From contig LS997567.1 in assembly GCA_000469685.2 (NCBI GenBank), positions 25,888,119-25,952,118 of the forward strand: a DNA stretch of 64,000 bases, given 5' to 3'. Numbering within the stretch: position 1 is the first letter of the stretch; every line of letters begins with the position of its first letter. Below, one piece after another: positions 55,641 to 64,000 of this stretch. The stretch is from Haemonchus contortus. Lineage: Eukaryota > Nematoda > Chromadorea > Rhabditida > Trichostrongylidae. The translations under genes and the position numbers were made by a program. The notes beneath the pieces were generated by a model. The model had not been told where the DNA came from and ran no database searches. It saw only the letters and a list, made by a program, of their open reading frames with translations.

Positions 55641-57169
55641 AGGATTCCAGAGTTCAGAAGCTTAGAGAGATTTTTAGAGGCTCGTTCCAAGGGGAACGAG
55701 GTAGTTTTGCACTCATTTGGAGGCTTCGATCGCCATATACAAATACTGCCAGACTAGTCGCAGATTTGTGGTCAACACAAATTATATTTCGAATTTCAAT
55801 GTTTTCAATTAATTTCCAATCAATGTCCATCTATTATTGCATAATCGATCAGCAATGATATGGCCTGAAAGCAACCACGTTTAGAAAGCCCTTGTTTCTT
55901 TGTTATCATACAGAATAAAGTTGGCTGAGCCGCCTTCTGACCGAACGTTGAGCCATTTGACCCCTCGCTATCGATCTCTATGGTTGTATGTCGTTTGGCG
56001 CGGCCCTTCGCAGCCACCCTGCCATTGGGGCGCATAGGCTTCAATTGCCACCTATACAACGCCATTCCTACGTCGACCGACTTGTCCAAATTGGCCAGCC
56101 TCTCAAATTGCGATCAACTATCGATCTAATTAGAACGGGTTCGCACCCAGGTGGGAGACGAACCTGATTGAGTGTGAAGACTTAGGGGACATTAAACTTC
56201 CAAGCATTCTCATTAATCCAATTGGAAGTGAAGAAATTGAAATGATTATGTGGAATAGTAGTTTGAGGAGAAATAATTAGATTAGGTTATGGGTTATAGA
56301 AGTAATTACTGTTCATAGATGAAGATATAGTGGTCAAATGTACATCCAACCTTCTTTCTTGGTAGTAAACAAGCATTCAGATGATTAACCCCTCGTATCG
56401 TTAGCATAGAATGCTTGGAGCCATTTTCTGTACGGAACATACCTTTTAAATGGTCATAGATCTCGTTCTCCGTTTTTGATTTCATATCCCTTACTTTATA
56501 AATGGAACCGCAGTCGCAGCGGATTCGACCACTGCCCAACCTCTAGTAGAAAAGGATTGCTTCAAAAAAATATGGAAACAGCTAATGAAAAGGCTGAGTA
56601 CAAATGGCGAGAAAGTGGTAGTTGATACCCTGTGAATTTTGGTGAAACTTTTCCCAGTTGTGTGCTATGAACGTAAATGAACTCGAAATATAGATGTGAT
56701 TTACAAAATGTATGTTACTGATATAATTTGCATAAAGGGATGGATGAGAGTGATAACTCTTGGAAGTCTTTACTATTTCCTTCCTTACCACTCGATTGAC
56801 CCTTTGTCGACAATGGCACCCACCGGTGGGTGCCACTGTGACTAGCCCTTGGACATTGGCACTGAATTTTGAGTGCCACCATATTTTCTTGTTTCTTACC
56901 AATTGCTAAATTCAGTAGGCCAGTGGAAGAGCTTTCTCCTGGGACAGTGTCACCCTCTAGAGGGTGCCAGTCGCGCACTGAACAGCCTTCCTAATGAGCT
57001 CATGTACTGCTCAAATTAATGAATATAGAAGTGTTTTCACTGAAAGACATTGAAATGGGATCACTAGATGCTAAATTAGACGAAAATTACATGAACACTA
57101 ATTTATCGCAGTGAAGATACAAACATTCAATATTAATTAGGCAAACTATCCACAGTTCCTATCAATCCT
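55641..57169. other. Intergenic, with two perfect palindromes
   Basis: No gene is recognised. An open frame at 56306-56539 (minus) with CDCGSIYKV has no known family. GGCACCCACCGGTGGGTGCC (56814-56833) and CACCCTCTAGAGGGTG (56951-56966) are perfect palindromes. The first is preceded by TTGACCCTTTGTCGAC, which resembles the end of the piggyBac-like element at 57403. Confidence 0.55.
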
Positions 57170-57400
57170 ACTTTATATAATTCGCTAAGTGTGTCTGTTT
57201 GTGTGTCGGTGTGTGTGTGCGTGTGTACGTGTGTGTCTGTGTCGGTGTGTGTGTTTGACCGGGAATTCATAACACCTGTTCCCGTGGACCTAGAAAGCTC
57301 AAATTTTTTAGCAGTACAGGAAGCAGCATGGAAACACTTATGAGTTCAAAATTGGTAGGATTACACAAAGCAGTATAGGACACTGATGGTGATAACAATT
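57170..57400 (+). repeat. 5' end of a composite repeat copy, truncated
   Basis: It begins TATATAATTCGCTAAGTGTG, then a GTGTGTCTGTGTCGG tract, then part of one block A unit (CGTGGACCTAGAAAGCTCAA). The piggyBac-like element inserts at 57403. Confidence 0.78.
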
Positions 57401-57572
57401 AACCCATTGGCGACCGCGCCGTTTTAGCGTGTCTGGCGTGTCGGACCGAGCGCGCTTTTCGCGGGCTGCTGCTGTGGCCCGCTGGCGGGCCACACGGTCC
57501 CAGGAGCAAGTAAATTTTTCCGTAAGCATTTCCAGCCGACAAAAAAGTTTTTTTAAATGTGGCTTGTAAAGG

Positions 57573-57851
57573 TTACAAGTCATACACACCATTTAGTGCT
57601 ACGTTGTGGCATCTAATGTTGTTCCTGATTGTTCGAAGGGAGGTGAGAGTTTTTACCAAATCATTTCCAAATGCGACTCTGTCTAGACACGAGGATACAG
57701 ACAAAATGAGAATGGCATGTTTCGAATCATCCCAGCAAAGTCCCTTTACACCCTTTTTGCACCTTTTTACTACCTTTTTTACAGCCTTTGGTTTTCCTCC
57801 TTTACCAATGCCCTCAGAAGTAACTTTGTTTTCTCTTTCTACTAAAGTCAA
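57573..57851 (-). pseudogene. Possible piggyBac transposase fragment
   Basis: The 92-codon frame has a basic lead (GKGGKPKAVKKVVKRCKKGV) followed by GLCWDDSKHAILILSVSSCL. A W-D-x-K...LLS pattern occurs in the piggyBac DDE domain. The fragment is far shorter than the ~500-600 residues of a full transposase. Support comes mainly from the surrounding TTAA and terminal repeats. Confidence 0.45.
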
Positions 57852-57963
57852 AAGTGGACGTTTTACGGACCACTGCGCGTCAAGATTCTATAGTAGCTCA
57901 TAAACCTGCTCGATACTTGAAAGGTTCAAAAAAATCGAAAATGAATGTTATACATACAAAATG

Positions 57964-58501
57964 CAGGGTGACCCACATGAAGTGTGACGCAGAAAACTAT
58001 CATCAAAATTATACAGATCAAACCAAATAGGAAACTATTACTCCTACACAATCATCACAAAATTGTGAACAACATGTCACATCTCGCATGCAGAATAACC
58101 ATCTTTCGCTTTAATGCAAGCATCAAACCTCATTCGGGTGTTTTCAAGAATGCGCCCAATCATTTTCATTCCACGCTTCTACAAGAGCACTTTCAGAGGT
58201 TCTTAAGACCAGTGTTTGAAAGCGCAGGCTTTTTGCTCCAGAATCGACTATACACCAAAATCCAAAGGATTGAGATCGGGGAATTTGAAGGTCAAAACTG
58301 CTTCGCCCCAAAAATCCTGAAGCGTGGTTCCACAATTTTGCAGCATCTTCTTTGCGCTGTGGACTGGTGCCGAATCTTGTGGAAGGTTCAGATGACGTTC
58401 ATCGCGTTCTTTTCCGCCCAAGCGATCACCGCTTCCTCCAGCCCAGAAGCCCATAAGTTGATTTTTTTTATTGCCCGTCACACTTCATGTGGGCCACCCT
58501 G
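57964..58501 (-). mobile_element. mariner-like element nested in the piggyBac-like element
   Basis: Inverted ends of about 26 bp starting CAGGGTGRCCCACATGAAGT delimit 538 bp. TA follows the right end. The left side is TG. On the minus strand a C-terminal transposase remnant reads LPQDSAPVHSAKKMLQNCGT, then FPDLNPLDFGVYSILEQKAC. This keeps two catalytic aspartates of the DDD/DDE triad, in QDSAPVH and DLNPLDF. The N-terminal half is deleted. Confidence 0.87.
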
Positions 58502-58591
58502 TAATACTGTGGCCCGTAGACGGGCCACGCGGTCCCAGGAGTACGACAGGGCGTGGCCCGTATACGGGCCACGCGGTCGTCAATGGGTTGA

Positions 58592-59430
58592 GAGGAGTTG
58601 ATAAAGAGACTTGAATATTGAGATCCGCAGGAACCGGTACTTAATTCCTGTTGACGGCAGAGCTTTGGCACTTCGAGAAACTGTTAGAGACTGATAGAAA
58701 CTGATAGAGGGCGAGAGCCATCAAGTCTACAACGTGTTTCATATTAACAAGTGAGCATTCCAGTAGATAGTACAGGATGTGAAGAGACCGAAGTTAATTA
58801 GTGATAAAGACAGATAATAACAAGCGAGCAAGCGTTGCAATCCCCTTCGTGTCAACAGTGGAACCTTTTCAAAAACGGCAATGTATGATGTGACGTTGCC
58901 GTATGATACGGGGGCTTAAAGAACAAAAGAGCATTTATGATCAAACGCTGACTCTTTAGTGCTGTAAATGCCGTAATAGCGACCGATCAAAGACATCCAT
59001 AACGGAATGAGAATTCTGTTCATTTCTTGCTATTAAACTACGACCGTTACGCAGTAAGCTTTGTGACACAATGAAGTACCACAATTCCTTTTTGTTTTGT
59101 GACATATCATTTGTGACTAAACTCATCTGACCGCTAATAATTTGGGATTCCCCATCAATGAAAAATCCGTGGAGAAAATGTTCCATTGATAACGACATCT
59201 GTGATAGGCGTTATTATCCATTTCTGGGTATCATTCAAGACATCGATTGTCAATCCATTAAGCCGTCAATGTGACACAATTTTGAGATAAAGAGCAATGG
59301 ATCGAGGCTTCTAATTAATATATAATTGACTATAATACAAAAAAGTCGCTCCCAATTCGGAGCTATTTTTGAGGGTGTAGAGCTTTCAAAGGAAAAGGAA
59401 ATCTGAAGTGTTATTTACGCATAGCAGATT
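58592..59430. other. Intergenic, no feature recognised
   Basis: Only short open frames without motifs are present here. Confidence 0.5.
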
Positions 59431-59447
59431 TCTTACGGGAAGGAAAA

Positions 59448-59512
59448 GCGCCCGGCGAAGCCGGGCGACACCATAAGAAGGAGGAAAGCCCGGTGTTAGC
59501 CGGGCGGCCCGA
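59448..59512. repeat. Two adjacent GC-rich hairpins
   Basis: CGCCCGGCGAAGCCGGGCG forms an 8-bp stem with a 3-base loop. About 25 bases on, GCCCGGTGTTAGCCGGGC forms a second stem. They stand out from AT-rich surroundings and lie just beyond the end of the minus-strand open frame at 59496. Confidence 0.8.
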
Positions 59513-60466
59513 CTGGTATATGAAATTCTATCTTCATCGAAGCGGTAAATGTCATCAATGTTCTGAGGGGTGCGCGGTGAATGTCATCAACGTTCTGAGG
59601 GGTGCCTCTTTGGCCAGCTGCTTGCCCATCCTTCCTGGTTTTTCGCGTCCTCCTCACTAGGCTATTCAGCGCTTCCTTTGCTTTTTTCCAAACATCATCT
59701 CTCATCCCTTCCGGAACGTCGTAGTATTTGTATAAGCAATGGTAAGAAAGTGATTAACAGTTTGTATCAATCTCTGACTTCGGTTATGGCTAGCAAACAA
59801 ACTGTACTTACCTGCTTCATAAAAGCGATTCTATTTTTCGACCGATTATTGTCGTCGACTGACCTCTCTAACTCTGCAGGCTCATCCTCTAATACTGTCT
59901 TCTCCAGATCAAGCACAAAAAGATTCTTATTGTGACCCTTCGATTCCCTTAATTCCACTATATCCTTCTCGCAGGCAAAATCATAACTAGTGCTTCCTGA
60001 AGAGTAAACGCTAATTATAAACAAGGTCCAGGAGAAAAATTAAAAAGCGGATACAAGTAAGCAACCCTTCAAAGAACCCGAGCTTGCTCAGCTGGATTCC
60101 TTGCTAGAAGCTCCCTAAACATGTGCTCTGACTTGTACAACCTCGTTGAATGCGCCGTGGATATGCGGTTTTTGAAAAATTGCCTATTGAGCAGGAAGTA
60201 TCTATTATAATACATCACTACTCTCTAAGTTTCACAAACATCTCGTGTTGTATTGCCCTCATAGAGATCATCATCTCGGACATCACTTCTTCCATCCTTG
60301 CGATCCTCAGCATCAAGCCACCTTCCCTTGCTGAGTGAGGGGGTTCCTCATTGCATGGAGATGAGCTCCGCGTTGGGGCGCAGGAGACGTCAAAGACGAC
60401 TTCAATTAGTTCTCCATCAACACTCACACTCGCACTCACCATTTCGCATATTCCCTTACTGCCCAT
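59496..60466 (-). CDS. Possible minus-strand gene of unknown function
   Basis: Three open stretches lie in line. One (60218-60466) reads MVSASVSVDGELIEVVFDVS and a coiled-coil-like MEEVMSEMMISMRAIQHEM. The middle one (59812-59996) is bounded by an acceptor CTCTTCAG and a perfect donor GTAAGT, and encodes YDFACEKDIVELRESKGHNK, then FVLDLEKTVLEDEPAELERS. The last (59496-59705) reads MRDDVWKKAKEALNSLVRRT, then a basic tail. A ~30-bp segment is duplicated near 59540-59605. I recognise no family. The splice signals around the middle piece are the best evidence. A retroelement gag-like origin is possible. Confidence 0.35.
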
Positions 60467-60613
60467 AAAAAGGACCTGAACGGATGTGCTCTGAGCTCTG
60501 GGGGCGGATAAACTCTGAATGAAGGCGAAATACGGCGGATTCTTGAATGATTACACCTTTCCTTTGCAGCTCCCTCCTTGCCAGCGAACCATAGTGTTAT
60601 TTCCGTCTCAATA

Positions 60614-61121
60614 CTAGGGGGTAGGGATTGGATCGGGACTACGTCGAAGAACACGATAGAGATGACATTTTGAAACTGAATCTAGCCAGTCTTCGTTTCT
60701 CATTAACCTAGCCCTTGAATGCATGAGAAAACGAGGAATATTATATGGAGAAACGACGGCAATAAGGATCACAGAAAAAGGTTCAAAATGAGAAACGACA
60801 ACTTGTATGAGATAGAGAATGAAAAAAAAAACAACTTTTTCCCTCCGAGCTCTGTTGATTAGTGCCAAACTCATCTGAGAGAATAGAAACAATGATTTGT
60901 ACATCAACTGGCCGCCACAATTCATTGCGTAGGCCCCATGAGCATTCATAACGCCTCCACGATGTTGAATGGCAGGAGAATGTGGGACGTATCCCACGTA
61001 ATCGATCGATTTCATTCCCACGGTATGTTTCCCTCATGAGGGAGTCCGCCTCTGGCGGTTCTCCCGTGTGCCACGAAATGCGTATCAACTTGTTTGCTTT
61101 ATAAGACGTATTTATATTCAC
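60614..61121 (-). other. Overlapping minus-strand open frames, uncertain
   Basis: Frames of 135 and 112 codons overlap. One contains QHRGGVMNAHGAYAMNCGGQ and the other RISWHTGEPPEADSLMRETY. Neither has a known motif. A 40-bp stretch near 60787-60835 recurs at about 63633-63680, so part of this interval is repetitive. Confidence 0.25.
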
Positions 61122-64000
61122 TTAAAATATCTGCACGAAGGGCCTGGGAACAAGTGTTATAATTAGTAGTTTCAGCTCGGTTCCTGCTCAAATGGAGCTT
61201 TACGATTCAGTTTCGTGAGAAATGAAATATATTATTTTACTGGATTTTAAACCTATGAAACTGTGGTTATGGAACAGTCGACTCTGATCGATTCTATTTT
61301 GAAATTAGCGATTGTGCTTTCTCACGAGTGATTGGTTGGCCACGGAGATTATCGGCTTGTCAGTTTTTTTGGCTTCTTGTCCTTGTGAGGGCACCATTCA
61401 TTGGGCGTACTGATTGCCTTGACTGCCACTCAATCGAAAGCTACCAACATAGACTTTCTTAACAGCTATGAAGTCAACAGTAAGACTAGTAAGAGCTTCT
61501 CGCACTTCAAGCTCCTTCTTATAGAACCCGCTGCTGTGGTGGATCAATCAATTATCCGATATATCAAACAGACTGATTTCAAGGGATGTTGTTCAGTCAG
61601 TCATATAAACAGTAATACATTAATTGAAAAATAGTCTCATAACAGTCGCCTGGTAAACGAATAAAGTGAGTAAGCTGTTAATGTAGTAATAAATAATATC
61701 AACTGGAAAGAAAATATATGAGAGATAGCTCGGTTGTGCCACGCGGATAGTCACACCACATCACGTAGAGTCTAACACTTCATCCACAGGACGCAGATAG
61801 CCTCAAACTTGTGTTATTAAACCATAATCAGTAACAGAAAACAAAGAGAGTTAAGTTCTAAGTGTAAACTGGCACTGAGCAATACAATATATGACCTGTT
61901 GAATAAGTAGAGGCAACAATTTGAAGTGACCATGAGTAGTAGAGGTCAACAAGGGTAACAGAAAGTAACTTAGAGCAATACAGCTCAAGAAGAGTCATCC
62001 TACAGTTTTATATACCGAAGACGCTGGCTCGCGTTCCCTAATGAAGCATGAGATAAGACGCGAGGCAGTATCCCTCACATTCGCAACCGAGCTTTAACTT
62101 ATTTAACTTATTGATCGGATTGCAGAGCCCTGAAACCATTGACGACCATCACGTTTGGCGGAAAAAGCAGACTGCGGCCCACATGTGGACTGCATGGTCC
62201 CGGACGACCATTTTTTGAATTTGGATTTACAGTTGTTCAATTTTTTTCTGAAATCGCGAACTTAGGATATGACTGACGATGATGGCAGTTGGAACTTGAA
62301 TTTTAGTCGGCTACTGAGGCTTCCTGATGAGGAGCATTCCCCATTCACCATTTTTTAGCGAAAGAAATCATTAAAGGACCACATGTTTCTTCAAAAAACA
62401 CCGGTGTGGTGTAAAACTATCCAAATTAGTGCGGAAGGTAGATATATCCTAAAAATCAAAAGCAAAAATATATGTATGTATGATAGCTACGCTTATTGTT
62501 ATAATCTGTAAAATTGCAAAATTAAAAGATTTCCTGGGACTACGCAGTATATAGTTTACCTCAGACCTGATCTCATGTTTTGACAAGAATCATGTGCCAC
62601 ATCATTACCTGATAGGAGTTCAATCTTTCCCAAGGACAGTAAGAGTAAGGAAAGTATTCTCTTCGAAGTATTTTCCCCGCCGACGTTTCCATTCCTTGGG
62701 AGGATTCACCAGAGACCCTCGAAACTATCAGAGACAATAATAGCTCAAATCGAGAAGCTCTGATAGTTTTCTAGCCTCTAAAAGCTTCCAAACACGACTT
62801 CAAAAAAGACTTTAGAGAAAAAAACGTTGAACGATTGGTAGCTCTTTCAACTACTTCTGAAGAAAAGTAAATTCTTGATAGCATATCAAAAATTTTGTCG
62901 TAAAATGGCGTGAAAATGGCGATAACGTGGCTGAGTAAACATTCAATTGAACACATTTAATTATCGATATTCGATCCCGTTTTTGCGATGTGACCCGCAT
63001 TCGACTTCTACGCAGGATCGTAGTGATGTTGTCCTCCCAGACGAGTGCTCTACCAATTAACCGTCCCTAGAGTGATGGATTGCTCGGCTAAACTGGACAG
63101 ATACCAACCCGGGATTTGATCCCGGACCATGCGCATGTGATAGTACATCCATGGCCGATATACCACATCAGTCATGTATTTAGTTCTTTTATAACAATTG
63201 ACTTGTCATTTCAATCTTTAAAAGGCAATCCTCAATAAGATGCCTCCTAATAATCACCACCATTCACAGTTATGTTACATTTTTTAGGTCAACAGCACAA
63301 AACTATATAAAATATAAAGAAAAGAGTAAAGCAAAGTAATGCTTTCCCAAAACAGAGAACAGATGGAAAATCGTAGCAAACAAAAGGCTCTGACGAAGCT
63401 AGACTCACCAAAACGGTAACACTTCCTTCTCTGCGTTCTAGCACCCAGTGCTAGATATAAACAATACCGCCCTCTCCAGGCTTCATTTTCAACAACGCGC
63501 AATTCAGAGCTGCAAGATGCATTTCAGTGAGAAGAGCCAGTGCCAAAATTTTTACTGTGGAAGACAGAAACAAAGTTTAAGTTCCGATTGTGCAATGACT
63601 TTATCGGAATGAAATATCATGGACGCTGTTCGAAATGAGAAACGACAATTCCTATGAGATGGAGACTTGAAAAAAAAGTTCAAAGAGCTCTACCTGGCGA
63701 TGATAATCTCCTGCAGATTGGTATTTATAGGCCTTAGTCAATGCAGCGATCCAAGGGTCAAATAACGCCAGCCTAGGTTGAGGGCCTGATACCCACAGTG
63801 ATTAGTTTCGCCTGTGTCCTGAAGTCTCAAGGATATGTGCCAGGGCATGCAATAGGGCGTGCCGCATCTGTTCCTACATTGTTGTCGCCTTCCTCCAGTC
63901 TTTACAGCTGTACTTTATTATTCGATGCTTTTACATTAGCGACGTTTTCCCAATTATAAATGAGTGAAAAAAAATTTTCAATAATGTTACCACTGTCGTC
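61122..64000. other. Mostly empty AT-rich DNA with dispersed repeat fragments
   Basis: No gene is recognised. At 62130-62205, ACCATTGACGACCATCACG and a CGGCCCACATGTGGAC palindrome with TGGTCCCGG resemble one end of the piggyBac-like element. At 63030-63125 (minus) there are scrambled tRNA-like pieces. The plus-strand open frame at 61401 has no motif. No cyclase catalytic exon was found. Confidence 0.5.
63030..63130 (-). repeat. Scrambled tRNA-like boxes
   Basis: On the minus strand a good T-arm-like CCGGGATCAAATCCCGG (63104-63120) lies upstream of a D-arm-like GGTTAATTGGTAGAGC (63042-63060). The order is reversed relative to a real tRNA and no acceptor stem forms, so this looks like tRNA-derived debris. 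Confidence 0.4.

Larger units (their letters stand above)
57403..58587. mobile_element. piggyBac-like element, 1185 bp
   Basis: The ends are CCCATTGGCGACCGCG and, inverted, CCCATTGACGACCGCG. TTAA precedes the left end (57399-57402) and TTGA follows the right end, consistent with the TTAA target of piggyBac elements. Each subterminal region carries a short palindrome of GTGGCCCGTATACGGGCCAC type followed by a GGTCCCAGGAG box. A minus-strand fragment inside may be transposase. A mariner-like element sits within it. Confidence 0.8.

Noticed and set aside
63030..63130. A tRNA gene
   Set aside because: T-arm-like and D-arm-like pieces are in the wrong order and no acceptor or anticodon stem forms.

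Overview
This window reads as nuclear DNA of a nematode, most likely a strongylid such as a hookworm. The basis is indirect. Introns of the one recognisable host gene end in a TTTCAG-type acceptor and several are only about 50-80 bp long. The gene is a receptor-type guanylyl cyclase of the nematode gcy kind, and the transposons (an RTE-type LINE, mariner elements, a Penelope-like element and a Helitron with an N-terminal charged repeat) fit that group. No bacterial operons, rRNA genes, CRISPR arrays or convincing functional tRNAs are visible. The species is an inference.

Host gene. Sixteen plus-strand exons between 13334 and 38937 join in a continuous reading frame of about 752 residues. They encode the second half of an extracellular ligand-binding domain, one transmembrane segment, a pseudokinase (kinase-homology) domain and the start of the dimerisation linker. 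Earlier exons are not visible in the window. Exons for the cyclase catalytic domain are not found up to 64000. Several introns are swollen by transposons: 8.4 kb holds a mariner relic and a giant palindrome, 5.8 kb holds a head-to-head Penelope pair with a mariner inside, and 5.7 kb holds an RTE LINE with a hAT-like insert plus another palindrome. One splice donor (after 25403) reads TT instead of GT.

Layout. 1-5950: a satellite of ~104-bp monomers in higher-order units. 6100-7880: an internally deleted RTE LINE (minus). 8458-12993: a ~4.5-kb palindrome with a TA-flanked 1.28-kb element in its loop. 13334-38937: the cyclase gene and its transposon-filled introns. 39226-40350: an inverted pair of GC-rich repeat fragments and a CACTA-rich microsatellite. 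40820-41640: a diverged copy of the first palindrome arm. 42000-44170: a tandem ~115-bp array whose minus strand carries a splice acceptor and often a donor in each unit. 44479-49072: a decayed Helitron (minus). 49640-51905: a second satellite (~127-bp monomers) interrupted by a 666-bp inverted-repeat element. 53248-55640: a composite noncoding element combining a CTGT microsatellite, a ~124-bp repeat and the second satellite. 57403-58587: a piggyBac-like element with a mariner-like element nested in it. 59500-60470: a possible minus-strand gene. 60700-64000: mostly unannotated intergenic DNA with dispersed repeats.

The window is thus one fragmented host gene in a repeat-dense landscape. The repeats show nested insertion order, recurrent long inverted repeats, and two satellite families that share a core box. 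The strongest candidates for something undescribed are the mini-exon-like array at 42000-44170 and the composite element at 53248-55640, whose parts are scattered through the window.
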